Origin: Patiria miniata
Taxonomy: Eukaryota > Echinodermata > Asteroidea > Valvatida > Asterinidae
Reading direction: 5' to 3'
DNA length: 64,000 nucleotides
NCBI RefSeq assembly: GCF_015706575.1
Contig: NW_024037059.1
Coordinates: 33,428,129-33,492,128, forward strand
Shown: piece after piece, positions 1-35,166 of the stretch
Layout: each line of letters starts with the position of its first letter
Position numbering within the stretch: the first letter of the stretch is position 1
The notes under the pieces: model-generated
Told to the model about the DNA's origin: nothing
The model's input: only the letters and a program-made list of their open reading frames with translations
Databases searched by the model: none
Made by a program: the position numbers and the translations under genes

Positions 1-27
1 CTGTGATCCTGCGGTCTGGCTACTCAC

Positions 28-21908
<21,881 letters not shown>

Positions 21909-22061
21909 TTTGTGTTCAGTTCCACGAAGGGCTGGCTGACTGACGTTTTGCTTTTGATTGAATGCACTTTTTTTGTTGGCCGGTGGCGTTGGCAGATTTC
22001 AGACCTTGGACGGAGGGAGTGGAGGTCTCTCGCTGTTATCGGCACTTAGCAGAAGTCACGG
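21909..22061 (-). other. Putative SGK3 5' UTR
   Basis: Sequence upstream of the ATG. A plausible acceptor (CTTTTCTTAG ending at 22062) would make this a 5' UTR exon segment with another non-coding exon further right. A transcription start nearby is equally possible. No TATA box was identified. Confidence 0.4.
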
Positions 22062-22599
22062 CTAAGAAAAGGTCAAAGTTACATGATAAGTTTACCAATT
22101 AGGACAAAACATGCTGCAGCTTTTTTTGTAATTGTTACTGAGGGTTCAAAGGTTTGGGTATTCAAAGTTCCACCAAACAAACATTCAAAAGACACTTGTT
22201 GAACGGGGCACTTATCAAGACTGATCTATTTTGTTAAAAATTCTCTGAGAGTTGAAAATAGGTTTTTTGGAAAAACAAGGGCATTATGTCAGCAAATGTT
22301 GGAAAACGTCACACCATCTTGTAAATACATGTACAATGTAGCTACCGGTACATGTAATCTTTCTATAAAATTGGTGAAGGCCATGAAGACTCAATGGAGT
22401 TGAATCAAAATTTTTCAAGTTGTGCAACTTACATGTATTGCTCCATTGACTGATGCACACTTGTACGTACGCACACATTTGTTATGGTGTAAATCAAGGA
22501 TTTTCTATTGTTCCTCTTCCCTTTTCCTTTGTTTGTACTCTTATAACTTATAACTTTTTTGCAACAGCTCTCATTGGTTTTGTACGTGTACCGGTACCT

Positions 22600-22735
22600 T
22601 AATCGATGATGTTGCACGTGTGTGTCCTCGATTTACACCATAAACAAACGCGTACGTATATGTACGTATACATACCGGTACATTATACCGGTATTGTACA
22701 CTTATCGGATATACCGTACAATGTATACCCGGTAT
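22600..22735. repeat. TACGTA/ACCGGTA palindrome-rich tract
   Basis: Dense overlapping palindromic words (TACGTATA, ATACCGGTA, TATACCGGTAT). Densest example of the TACATGTA/ACCGGTA low-complexity DNA seen throughout the window. Confidence 0.6.
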
Positions 22736-23140
22736 GCCAATTAATTACGCCATTGAAGACAATTTTGAAGCTCACGATTATAGAACCTTTGCACATGTAG
22801 TTCATTAGATTTGCCAACTTGCCTATTTATAGAGTATTCAGCTGTGAGATAAAAATAATGTACATACATGTATGACCTAGAAAGCCAGGAATAAAGATTG
22901 TTGTTGCACATGTATGTACATGTACACTGTAAGTATTTTGTTCAAAGAAAGGCTACAGTCTTCTATCACATGTACCATTAGATTGTGACATTTCATTAAT
23001 AAACTGATCATTAAGCCCAGCGCACTGCGCACGTGATGAAACACGTGTACATTTGCGTTTTGTGCCTCTTCAATATCACACTGCACATTCCAGCAAGATG
23101 CAAAAACAAGTGCACGCTGTGATTGGTCAAATGTCTGGGG

Positions 23141-23990
23141 CAAGGTCTATAGACTGACGTTTAAACACTGTATACTCAGTGTGTTACCTCCCTAGTGAAA
23201 GTTGGAAAAAATCACTCGGGTGGGACTCGAACCCACAACCTCCTGCTTTCCAGTGCAGATGTCTTACCACTCGACCACCGAGCAAACGGGATCGGTTGGC
23301 TGGTTCGAATCTGATGTACATAGCAGCGGGTACCGCATAAACTATTATAAGATGGAATTTTGCGTCGGGGTGATATAAATGGGGTCCACTCATAAGTCCG
23401 ACGCCTCATACATTGTACATGTCATAGGTCCGACATAAGTCCGACAAAATCGCATCCCCTGACCAAATAAAGGCCCATAAGTCCGACGCCTCATAGGTCC
23501 GATGCTTCATACTGGTAAGTCCGACGCCTCATGGCTCCGACGCCTTGATTATTAGTCCGACAACTTAAACGCCTCGTTTTTCCGATGTCGGACTTATGAG
23601 GGGTCGGACCTATGAGGCGGAATAAATATATTTTATGCTTTATAAGTCCGATGCCTCATAAGTCTGAAATTCCGGACTTATGAGGCGTCGGACCTACATG
23701 TATGAGGCGTCAGACTTATCATATGGCCCCATATAAATCACCTAATTTGATTATATCACCCCGACGCAAAATTCCATCTTATAATAGTTTATGCGGTACC
23801 CGCTGCTATGTACGTCGTGGGTTCGAGTCCCACCCGAGTGATTTTTTTTCCAACTTTCACTCGGGAGGTATTAAACACACTAAGTATACAGTGTTTAAAC
23901 GTCGGTGAAGGGCAAAACCTAATTTGATTCACATCACCCTGACGCAAAACTCCATTTTATAAGGTCTATAGACCTTTCTCAGGGTAAGCT
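23141..23990. repeat. Composite foldback with tRNA-like heads and GTCCGAC minisatellite
   Basis: The left arm (about 23145-23395) and right arm (about 23730-23960) are inverted copies of one sequence. Both contain TATAATAGTTTATGCGGTAC, TGGGTTCGAGTCCCACCCGA and TATACAGTGTTTAAACGTC. Between them (23395-23715) is an imperfect tandem array of CATAAGTCCGACGCCT whose direction flips at about 23590. The right arm lacks a roughly 80-bp piece covering the 5' half of the tRNA-like part. Confidence 0.8.
23213..23287 (-). repeat. tRNA-derived sequence (Ser-like)
   Basis: Minus strand reads CTCGGTGGTCGAGTGGTAAG, an anticodon arm CTGC-ACTGGAAA-GCAG, then a perfect T arm GTGGG-TTCGAGT-CCCAC and CCGAG. The acceptor stem pairs over only about five bases and the D stem is short. 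Best read as a SINE-like tRNA derivative, resembling tRNA-Ser with a GGA-type loop, because a partial inverted copy lies at 23813-23840. Confidence 0.6.
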
Positions 23991-24189
23991 GTCTTGGAAA
24001 TTAAAGTGAGGTATAACGCAAACAAACATGGTGGCGTAAATAGTGTGTGAGTGGCTCTCGCAACGTTACAGCAGATTGACAATCTTATGGATGGAGGGCA
24101 ACATCAATCAACATTCTACATGTAGGTAGGTCACGTCTCATTGTACAGGGTGAGTAAAGAAACAAACATTCCAAATGTCGGGATCATTA

Positions 24190-24611
24190 TTTTAGTGAAG
24201 TTCTGCATGTAACACTTTCAAAATCAAGGATATAAGCCCATTTCATAAACTTTCTTTTAGTACAAGAATCATTCAAATCACTCATGTAATTTTCAAGTTA
24301 CATAATTTTAAACACAACCACTGTTTTAAAGATCTGTCCACAATTCACAAAAAGGAACATGTGTAAGTGTTCTTTCAGCAAAACCAAAACAAATCACATA
24401 GGGATGTGTGTGAATTGTTTTGTTTTGCTGAAAGAGCGCACATCTTTTTTGTAATCCATGGACAGAACTTTAAGACGGTGGTTGTGTTTAAAATTCCGTA
24501 ACTTGAAAAGTACATGAGTTATTTGAATGAATCTTGTACTAAAAGAAAGCTTATGAATTGGGCTTTCATTTCCTAGATTTTGAAAGTTCTTCATGCAGAA
24601 CTCCACTAAAA
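24190..24611. repeat. Long foldback (arms about 200 bp)
   Basis: The left arm 24190-24390 and right arm 24405-24611 are reverse complements, about 85% by eye. Outer ends are TTTTAGTGAAGTTCTGCATG and CATGCAGAACTCCACTAAAA. The arms almost touch. A poly-G run (24618-24635) follows. No target duplication identified. Confidence 0.85.
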
Positions 24612-24829
24612 CAACAGGGGGGGGGGGGGGGGGGCAAATGGCACACTAAGCTTTGCTCATACAGCTCAATTTAAATTGTGTACCCCAAAATTCGCTGTTC
24701 AGCACTTACAAGAAAAGTGGAATGTAACTGAAAATTTTGAAGAAACATGACAAAATAGTACATTTGGGCATAACACTATACTTTTGATCTGCATTCCCCT
24801 TGGAAACATTGTCAAACCAAAGCATCCTT

Positions 24830-25375
24830 CTCCAGAGATTAGAGGAGTAGATCAATTTGCAGCTATCCAAAGATAACTGACAAAATTATTGTTAAAAAGC
24901 AAACTTGGTTTAATGGCGCTAAACTCACTGTGAAATCATTCTTTCTGGCTTGCTGTCATTTTGAAAAAAAAAACCTAATAAAAGAAGGTCATTTCCAAAG
25001 ATGCAAGACCCATTTTGGGAAATTTCCGTTAGACCTACAGGTAGTAGTTCGTTTTTAATTCGGTGAAGCCATTAATGGGTGGGCGCAAGCGTTGACACAA
25101 CGCACAGACGCCCACAGTTCCTACTATTTGTCTGTTCAGTGCATGACATCGCATAGCTGCAATCGGCTGAATGAGAACGTGTCTGGGACGCTGATTTCGG
25201 GCGCAATTCAAAACATGACTCGGTAACTTTTGAATTGGAATCGAGATCCTAGAATATTGTTTTCTCTGAATATACAGCATTCACTGAGCTAACATTTCGT
25301 CAAGTTAGTTGTTACATGTAAGCACCCTTCTTTAGATTTTGAGCAGTTTTGCTACTTCAAACGAAAAAAAAATTC
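24830..25375 (-). repeat. Interspersed repeat family R, inverted copy
   Basis: Minus-strand copy of the repeat at 46325-46770. The shared order is AAAATCTAAAGAAGGGTGCT, CAATATTCTAG, GAATTGCGC and GTCTGGGAC-like words. No protein-like frame conserved between the copies. Confidence 0.65.
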
Positions 25376-26277
25376 ACAAATGACAAATGATACACTTATC
25401 TACGTTTAAAAAAAGCAACACAACGTACCGGTACGTGTACACATACATTTGGCAACAGTCAGATATTACAACATTTTTGGAAAGCTTGAGGTTTTCCCTT
25501 TAAAACCACTTATCCAGTGCGGAAGAGCCTGGTGCATTTACCCATCTTACCTACAAGTGGCTTCCTGCCCTGTTGCATGAAACAGAGAAGGTCCTTTACT
25601 GGTCCTCTCAAAACCTGACAACCCCATTAGACATGAATGACCGACACTAGACTTGATTCAAGTCTGTTGAAACTCTTCTGAACATTTGAGCATGTATACA
25701 CCAGCACCTAACAATTAGATACCAGTAAATAGAGACCAGGAACTCACACTATAATGTTTGCCATATTGGGTTATTATTGAAAAGTCTTGTTGACAGAATT
25801 ACTCATCATTTTGTGAAATGACAATAAATTCCTGGGAAACAAGCACAACCGTTATTTGTAATTACATTGTACATGTATGTCAAATTTCATTTTGTTTGAC
25901 AAATTCATTAAATTGTATGACACTAACACCAACAATAGAATATTTATATTGTATGCACATTGCCCAGTTCCACATGTATGCCAGATCAGACACTGATAAT
26001 AGCTGAACAAAATTTACGGTGCCAACTACATGTAGCTGGTATGTACAATACATGTCGATCATGTCTACATTGTACAGTGCGGCACTTTTTCAGTTTAATT
26101 TAACCACTGAATCTGCAGCTAATCCTGCTTTGAGACATAGACGAATGGCACACAATAATTCAGCCTCTTGCAGTCAAATCAGTCTTGATTTTAAACAGTA
26201 AATATAAACAGAGCTCTAGGTAAAATCAAACATTCAACATTGATGCGTAGCGAGCGATGTACTTGCATCTTCCGGTA

Positions 26278-26585
26278 TCTGTGCTGTGTCCATGCATAGC
26301 AGATAGCGAGTTGCATGTACATGACCTACCGGTATTCAGCATGCTAACCGCTAATCTACAGTAGGCTAACCACTAAAAATGCTAATCTACATGTACATGA
26401 ATATGTGCTGTATGCATAGCAGATAGCGAGTTGCATCTACATGACCTATTCAGCATGCTAACCGCTAAAATATACAGTATGCTAACCACTAAAATGCTAA
26501 TCTATCTGCGCTGTGTCCATGCATTGCATGCAGATAGCGAGTTGCATGTAACATGACTAATTCAGCATGCTAATAGTAACCATTC
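26278..26585. repeat. Tandem repeat, about 100-125 bp unit, three units
   Basis: Units begin near 26279, 26404 and 26508, each with GCAGATAGCGAGTTGCAT, TTCAGCATGCTAA and CTAACCACTAAAA blocks. Spacings of about 125 and 104 bp show internal indels. Confidence 0.8.
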
Positions 26586-28272
26586 TAATGTAAAAACCGC
26601 TTTACCTGCTTCCCTATTCTGTTAATCCTAGCTTCTCACACACCTGGAATCAAGTCTAACTCTAAACCCTTGTAGGCGTCAGCAATAATCCCCCAGGCCT
26701 GCAAGTTTTACAGCAGCTGAGTGTTAATGGCCTGCTCTTGGGAAGTCCAAGCACGGACATGGGTTTTTTTCCCTCCACTTCACATACGGACAGTACTGAA
26801 ATATCGTCTTGACTGAAGAGTGTGTTTCAGACTTAAAGGTCAACACTTGATATTTAAGACAAAAATGCAGAATAAAAATGGATGACAGAAAGGTCATAAC
26901 TCTTACTTCATGTACATGACTTAGTCATGATGATTTCGTCTAGGTACATTTATGTATAAAAATGTATTAAAAAATATAGACTTTCATTTTTTTTGGGTAC
27001 AAATTTGAGTGCCACTTTTTATGGGGAGCAATTTTGTGAAAAAAATCCAACCGTGGTTGTTATGAAATGTAATGCCATTTATTACATTAATCTAACTTTT
27101 GTATGTTCAGCAGGGAGACTTTGGAGATGCTTGGTGGCGCGCAGCAAACACATCAAAATGCGCATTAGCTTAAACATTATGCAAACGATCGAAAAGGACC
27201 GGTGTATTTGCTGCCATTTAAGCACCTCAAAAGTCTTATTTGGGCATTTCCACACTAACAGGGTACAAAAGACTGCAAATTTGGGACACTGGAGGGTACA
27301 GCAAAGCAAGATATTCTGTTCAGTTGTTTCCAGTGCCTTCCAGGGACTAGCTTAATTAATGATCATGTGTACAAACAATTATAGAAAACCCTCTCTGTAC
27401 GTTAGGATTTGCAGGGGTCATCGTAAAAATTATGTACATGTACTGAACAAAAGACAGAATTTTTGCTACCGTGAAATTGACACAACACTAATTATCATGT
27501 GAATGAATTCACCCAAATGTCATTCATATTTATAACCCATTGAGGAGTGCTAACAGCCACAGTGAACACAATTGTGTTGGTCTTTAAGACACTTATTTTA
27601 GGTAACGTACGTAACGTGGACAGACATTTTGTGACATTTTTCTGTGGACGTATGTAATATTCTGAACATAATACAATGATGTACCCTGTAACATCTGAAA
27701 TATACAGTTGATTGTCTGGGTCTTTACCTGTACCAATGCTGTAGGGTTAAAAATGAAAAGGCACAATATTTGATAAAGACATTTATTGCAATTATAATTT
27801 GCTATCAATATTAACAAACTTTCTGTACACATGTACATGTTACGTAAGTAGCACTGTGAGCATAAATATCTTGTCAAATTTGCCTGGAAAGTCTTAAATT
27901 CTTTAAAAGTACAATCCTCAACAATGGGGTGGGAATGTACAAGTGGAAAATAGGACAAACAACTTGATATTATTATCCTGCTTCATTTCCCAATCCCATG
28001 TCACACTTTTGAACCCCTTTACTGTGGAAAGGCCCATTTGTGAAAGTGTTTTCACTTTGAATGTCACCCGTGATTAAGAAAATGACCCAAATGGAAACAG
28101 CCATCATTTACTGGAGGCTTGCAGTATGTTAAGAGCCTTTTGGCAACATATTTTTACCTTTACTATGAAAATGAATTCCCTTTTGAAGTGTGCAATAGCA
28201 GTACATTTTATGATTTCAAGAGTTAACTACATGTACACATGTACAGTACATGTTCATAAACAAAACTATCAC

Positions 28273-28822
28273 TGCTTAATTACATGTAAGCACCGTCGAT
28301 TTATCGATATTACTCGATTATTTGATGTTATTTGATATCGATATCGCCGATAGCAATTTTTTAATCATATCGAAATATTCGATTGAGGAATTGTATCCAA
28401 AATATCGAAAATGTGTCAGATAATCATCAAAATAAATCCCCGTTTGTGCTTTTACTTTGTGTTTATAATGAACATGATGAATTAAAACTCAGCGGCAACT
28501 TGTGCTTGTAACTCAAAATAAAAGCATTGTGAAATGCCAAGCGGCATTGCTTTGTCCTCTGCGTTCGCTGGAATTCGCGGTCTCCCCCAATGTAAAACTA
28601 TAAAAAAAACAAATCGCCCGTTCTGGACAAACTCTCAGTGCCGAGATTTGTTTTAAAAAGTTTGAGCAATATGCTCCAGAGAAAGCCGTCGAAAATTGGG
28701 ACTTTCTTTGGTTTTAATCAAAGTGTCATCTTTATGGTCTACGTTTACATGGGATAATCGATATTGGATTTCCGATATATCGATTATTGAAAATTCTGAT
28801 ATGGACGGTGCTTTTGCTTAAT
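28273..28822. mobile_element. hAT-like MITE with TATCGATA subterminal motifs
   Basis: Body about 28287-28814 with ends TAAGCACCGTC and GACGGTGCTTT. TATCGATA/GATATCGAT words cluster inside both ends (28307-28400 and 28757-28795). TGCTTAAT occurs at 28815-28822 directly after the right end and at 28273-28280, separated from the left end only by TACATG. This looks like an 8-bp target duplication with a later 6-bp insertion (inference). Confidence 0.65.
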
Positions 28823-31800
28823 GACAATCTTGATGATCAGCAGATCAAAAGCTAACAATAGCAGAACAAAACTGATTGTGCTGGTACATTTTGTCCATGC
28901 ATTTTTTTCTTCCAATGTCATCTTCTGAAATGTCTACACTGATTGGCTTATTGATTGACTGTCAATCTATCAACTGCTCATCTGTCATGTACATGTAAGA
29001 CTGCGCGTGCAATGTAAACCAACCAACCATTAAATTACACATAAAATCACAACCCTATCATCTGCAAGGACTTATAAATCAAAATTACATTTATACCCTA
29101 ATAGTCGTTCAACGGTTCAAGTACCCTCAGAATCAACTCTTTCATGTTGTCCATTTATCACACTGTCAATGCCTCAAAGGGTTCGAATCGTAATCTTTCC
29201 GCCGTGTTCACTGCCATTCTCGCGAGTCACCAGCATTATTCATAACGCTTTGACATCCAATCCTCATCCAGTGATTTCACTGAATTTCCTGTGATTTCCC
29301 AGTGGGTAGCCCTAGCGTCCGCCTGTAATGTGTTTACGGCGGGGTTCACAGGCATCCAATCTGATTGCCGGTGGAGCGGGACAAAAAATATCGCGGATGC
29401 ATTATGCGATTCCCTAAAGAAGAGCGAAGGATGAACTTGATAAGAACTACACTGTCAGTGAGGCGTTGCATGGGACTGCGTAGACTGCTACATTGTACAT
29501 AATTGTAGCTGAAAAGAAGACATACCGGTATCATATCGGATTTTGAGAAGGTTCAAATTACCATGGATTTTGGGAAAATAGGAACGGAACATTTCTGGAC
29601 AGGTCTGTCAATTTTGCAATGCTGTTAATCTGCAAATATTTGTTACCATTCCAGTGTAACCAGTTAAATTAAAAAAAAAAGGATGAACATGTAACCTTGT
29701 ACAACCATGTAGCGGTACCAATATAGGCCCATACCGTACCGGTACTTTCCAATATATTTTTGTTATAATGTATACATGCAATGCATGTTTGGGTCTTGTT
29801 ATTTGTTGGGCACTTGAAAAACCTCTTTAAAAATGACCACGTAACATGTGTAATGTAAGCCCAAATATGTGAGTATTATCACCCAAAGTCAATGCTTACA
29901 TATTACATTCATATTTACTCAGCTTCAAATCGGTCTTTTCTTCTTTGCAACTTCTGAAAATCAGACAAGCGTTTGCTACAATTACACAAGTAATCAGGTA
30001 CTGGGCCAGAAATGTCCCCCTTCCAAACAACAAGACACACATATTTCTCGAGAAAAAAAGGCAAACAATATCCGCAAATGCAGCATGCATCTGTTAAGAT
30101 TGCATGCTCGCCATTGTAAACTCTCTCGCTAAATCCAATTACACTGTGTCAATTTTGGTGGCAGACTCAACCAGATTAAAGTGCTTATTTTAAGGGTAGT
30201 GGGCTGACACAGATGAAGGACTTAGATATTCGATGAGCGACGGTGTCGCCCGGCGCTTTTCAAGTTGTGCAAATTGCGACCACCTGCTCATCATTGAGAC
30301 TTGGCGGGAATAAACTGCGACAGTGTGCCGCAGCGCAGTCGGTTTTAATGATGAATTTCTGCCTGAATACTTCTGCACTCGCAGCGAGAAGCTAATTGAG
30401 CGTTGTAAATCTGTTGGCAACATCACACATCACCATGGCAACGACTATTACAAATGTGCATGTGTACAGACCTCAGATACATGTACACGTACATCTACGT
30501 GAAGACAGCCATGTACCGTACACGTTACAATTACACAAATGGGGAAATAAATTTCCCCGTCCAAATTTAACAACAGAGGAGATTAGGAATCAAGCTGGAA
30601 AAGAAATAGCAAAAAGTAATTACGGTTCAAGTATGCATGTCCACAGCTGAGTAATGAGACATGATAATTCACAATAATTCTTATTTTCAATTTACGTAAA
30701 AGTATGACATTGCAAACCTTTTTTTGTTATTAGTCCTTCCTACAACAGGAAGCAATAAGCCATTTGTGAGTGACCTTATCATGTACATGTACCTTTGGGA
30801 TTTACATTTGAAATATACATCTGGTACACTGACTTGCTCAAAATGCTTGGCATATTTTAACTTTGAATTCTCCAGACCAAAGACCCTGTTGCTAATCACA
30901 TGATTCGAGGCAAGCTCTTGCATAGTTACGTAAGAGACGCTCAGCACCAATACATTGTTCACAATGGGTGAGAATGGCACAAAGACACCGGACCATTCCG
31001 GAGCTGGGGGTTGCTTAAGCATAAGGCTTACCCCGAATCACGTGATATAGCATGGAGGAAGGACTTCCTCAATAGTAACAGTCTCTTTGGTCGGGAGAAT
31101 GCAAAGTTTAAATGTGCAAAGCATTGGATTAAGTCAGCGTTCCAGATTTTATTCATTAACTTGTAAATGGCTTATTGGTGCCCTTGCTTTGGATCGATGC
31201 TGATTTGAAATTTGTTTTAACAGTGCAACTATTCTGCTACAATGTATGTACACGGATGTAAAATAGCCTAGAGCACCATACCATTATACAGACTGTCAAC
31301 ACTACCTGTATGTCCCAACGCCCACACAAAAAGGAAATTGACAATGACTGAAGAGGGCCACTTGATCTGAGGTGATCATTATAAAACCATGCAGGGATTA
31401 AACAACAAAATGGCTCAGAATAAACATAAGTGGGGATTTACTTTGGTGAGTGACATGTCTAACGAGTTGACCTCCAGTCTGAGGTCATGTCAAATATTTC
31501 ATGCTTTACTAACTGTTTTCAACAGATTTTACCTCCCCCTCCAATGTTTTATTTTTGTTAATCCCCACCCCCCTATTGAACAACACTTGTGCGTACGCTA
31601 TAAAGTACGTTGTACATGTTAAAATTGAAAGTATAGTTAAAACAGTTAGACGTCAGATTATCCGTTAACAAATAATTGCCAGAACAAAAACTGATGTACC
31701 GTTAAACGTACTCAGAAGAATTTTGAACTGTTAGTATTTTGTAAGAATTTGACACTAATTTGCTTGTGACAGCTTACAATTTTGATTGCACTGGTCTATA

Positions 31801-32180
31801 TTTGCCCACACAGTTTTTGTGTCTAATTTTACCCTAAAGGCTCTCCAATTGTGTCCACATTTCTGAAGCTATGTTGCACAAGACATTTCGTCGAGGAGAA
31901 ATTTAGGTCAGAGGTGCTTTATCTTAATCCGTAGTCCAATATCATGGTGCACAGTAACAAAGTAACAAAGGTTATACAAATACACAGATAACAATACACT
32001 TGCCCTCATCACAATGAAACTGCCCCAAATATCAAAATTTCAAGATTCTATTGGATATCTCATTATTCTGTGACCGAAGAAAAACCTCTGCAGTCTGATA
32101 ACATTGTTCAATTCATACACAAATACGTTTGCAAAAGTACAAACTATTAAAAGCGATGTTCTCAATCTTGTATCACTGAT
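28823..32180. other. No gene recognised
   Basis: Unique-looking DNA upstream of SGK3. Two relatively GC-rich patches (29160-29420 and 30190-30430) lack any recognisable exon; they might be regulatory, but nothing in the sequence proves it. Confidence 0.4.
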
Positions 32181-32188
32181 TATTTTCA

Positions 32189-32548
32189 AATCTGAAACTG
32201 ATATGCAGAGATTGCAACATGATACTGATGTTCACCAGACTGTGCAAATGTCCTGAAGCAGCCTTTACAGAGAGTGGGTCTGCAACCAGCTATGGAATTA
32301 GTGGTGAAGATGTCCCTGGGCAAGACACTTTGCAGGAATTGATTCTTCCAACTCAGAATGAATACGGTAGGTGTAGCTGAAGCACTGTAATGGGTGCATG
32401 CAGTAGGTCCATCAGAGCATGGATAATTCCTTGAACGTGAACCCATTACTACTGACCTTGGTGAAATGCTTAAATCTAATTTTAAAGGTTTTGAACATAC
32501 TGAACACACATTATCAGAACCAAGACTACACAGAGAGATGTATGTTCG
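32189..32548 (-). CDS. Unassigned cysteine-rich open frame (about 120 codons, no confirmed start)
   Basis: Open from about 32548 to a stop ending near 32186. It has a CSVCSKP pair near the start and CRPTLCKGCFRTFAQSG near the end, two Cys-x2-Cys-type pairs as in zinc-binding modules. There is no ATG near its beginning, so it would have to be an exon or a fragment. I do not recognise the family. It could be a host exon, a transposon-derived zinc-finger relic or chance. Confidence 0.25.
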
Positions 32549-32549
32549 T

Positions 32550-34350
32550 TATTTGAAATTACACAAACATGCATTCACTAAGTAACCAAGGTTTTCCTAA
32601 TTTAAAATCAATACACTCTAAAAATCCTTGATGAATCATCTTTGGTTTGTACCTTTTTAAGTCAAGCACCCAACAGCCCTTTGCCGTTATCATTTTCATG
32701 CTAAATTGTTTTGCCTATACGTATATCATCACTGACATGACATCAATTTCCAATCTACATGTATCTTAAAGAAAGGCCCAACTCCCACACACTATCACAT
32801 AGGGCCATACGAACCAGACAAATCTAATAAGTAATATCCATAAAAATCAATCATATCCACGTTTGATTGATGCACTACGCTATTTGAACCTGTAGACTAA
32901 TGTGTGTGTTATTACGTGTACATGCTGCAATAATTACGTTAGCCCAGTCACCTGTATAGCATGCTATCTGTTAAGTCAGTGCAATATTTTTTAACACAAA
33001 TATCAGCTGATTGATCAAACTTACAATATCGAATCGACTGCAAAGGAACTGTCCAAGCTGCGAATGTTTCTGATTTCGGGTGCCGATGATACGTCAGAAG
33101 CAAGACTATTTCTGCCGCACATCCCGGTCCGTACTGTCCACCAACTGTGTACAGCGTTACCTACATCCCTGTCCCACAAGGCAAAGTTCAGCAAGGCACT
33201 CAGTGGTCACAGTGCCAGCACGTGTTTGCACAAGAGATATTTATTACCATATCGCTGACAGAGTCAATAGTGATAACTGTGTGGTGTGCTCTGGGCTTTT
33301 AGGGACGCCCATTTTCAACAATAACAAGTTAATAAAACCTGAGGGGGTTGCACGGTAGACCTGCTGGGCAAAGCAAGGTGTTCAGATGAGCATGATTATT
33401 GGCTAACGAGCAAAGGACTCACAAACCAAGGTTGGGTGATTCTGATTCACTCTTGGAAGTAAAGTGATATTTTGTGCTTTTAAAGGACAGTACACTACAC
33501 GTGAATGTATTTAAATGTACCTGTACCACACGTACAGGACCCAATTATTAAAATTGAACCTTGCATTCAAGTGACCTGTCTTCCATTTTTATTGAACAAG
33601 AATCAATGCTGCCCAAATTCCCTTTAAAACTCCTGAAGTTATATTATTCCTTTCCACTAGTGTAGCCTACATGTAGTACAACCCGTCAAAACCCTCCAAT
33701 CCACAATATTTACTGATGGTTATAAAACAAAATAGTTAGGATGCAAATATGAATTGATAACTATGATCAAATTTTAACCCGTCGCCAATGCAGATTGTGG
33801 AGATAGACTATCGATAGGACTAGAATCACGTGAACTTTGGAACTACTCAAAATCAACCGTCGTCAACCAATAACATGTATGCACCTCACGGCATGCAAAT
33901 TGAGTTAATCTCCACTTGGACTTTGCGCACAGGAGTCTAGGCGGTACAAAAACATATAATTAATGACTCAACAAATACCGCAACAGTAAGCCTTCCTCCA
34001 AAAACAATTCTTTGGGTTTATTTTTAGGTGTTTTTTTTTAACAGTGAGGCATTTATCTCTAAATGTTTTGCCTGTGAGTGATACTGATAAGGTTATTTGT
34101 TAAAACACTTCTGAAATGGGTCATGATGTTTGATAAATGTGTAACAATGCACCTTGCTACTGTACCATGAACCAAGACATTTTGAATGACAACTACTAAA
34201 TCCTACTGTCAAGGACATAAATTACACTGTACATGTGTATCTAAATAAAGGGTTCTTATTGACAACCCCAAACAATTGTTGTTTCATTCTGGATAAATTT
34301 AGCATACAATGTACCAAAAAAACCAACTATATTACATTTTGACAAACATT
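32550..34350. other. No gene recognised
   Basis: AT-rich DNA without recognisable exon, repeat or RNA feature. Confidence 0.4.
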
Positions 34351-34351
34351 A

Positions 34352-34893
34352 GTCTAGGGGGTAGACGTTGTTATGGTTTGATACGCCATAACCCGCCGCC
34401 GCTATAACCTGCCGCCGTCAGAGGGCGTTATCACGACCAACAAATATCATCCATGAACCATCAGTAACAACGTCTAGGCCAACTCCTAAAATCTCCCCCT
34501 GAAAAATGAGGGAAACTAGTGCGCATGCGCGACTTCTGCAGGCAATTACGGTCCACTTTCAGTCCCACATAAACTACACACAACAAAAGAGCTGACCAGT
34601 GAAGTTGCACAAAAGTCCTGCTGCATCTTTTACATTCCTGGAAGAAATTTGATAGTTTGCTTTGGAACTACTACAATTTTTTTTGAATGCGCGCTGCATA
34701 TACATGTACTCTTTATTAGGTCAAACAGGTGCGCGTGCATTACACAACCAATACGCCCGCATTACACAACCAATACGAATTGGCCTAGACGTTGTTACTG
34801 AAAGTTCGTGGATGATATTGGTCGGTCGTGATAACGCCCTCTCGCGGCGGCGGTTATCGCGTATCAAACCATAACAACGTCTAGCCCTTAGAC
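34352..34893. mobile_element. Long inverted-repeat element with nested termini
   Basis: Outer ends GTCTAGGGGGTAGACGTTG and the inverse of GTCTAAGGGCTAGACGTTG. Each arm (34362-34476 and 34786-34883) is itself bounded by TAGACGTTGTTA and TAACAACGTCTA. It can be read as one long-TIR element or as two inverted copies of a roughly 110-bp unit. The arms share GTGATAACGCCCTCT-type sequence and a GCCGCCGC core. Confidence 0.75.
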
Positions 34894-35166
34894 GAGACAA
34901 ACATGTGAATAGTGTCACACAGTATGCAGATTATTTGGTGTGACTACAGATCTTTTTGAATGAAGTGTATTTTAATAAAATCTTTGCATGAGTTGGTGTT
35001 GGCCTAATGGTTCTGCTATCCATAGCATTCTGCCCTTACAATCAACATTGCATCAATATACAGCCTAGCATAGAAATTGTACACTTACCCTGTAAGCAGA
35101 GTTTAGCAGACAATAATTAAGACATATGGGGAATGGGCACAGGACGAAATTGTTAATCCATGACAT

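Noticed and set aside
23213-23287. Functional tRNA gene
   Set aside because: Good T arm but poor acceptor and D stems, plus a partial inverted copy nearby, fit a tRNA-derived repeat better.
23395-23715. CRISPR-like array of GTCCGAC repeats
   Set aside because: Units are irregularly spaced, diverged, and change direction; the host is a eukaryote. It is a minisatellite.
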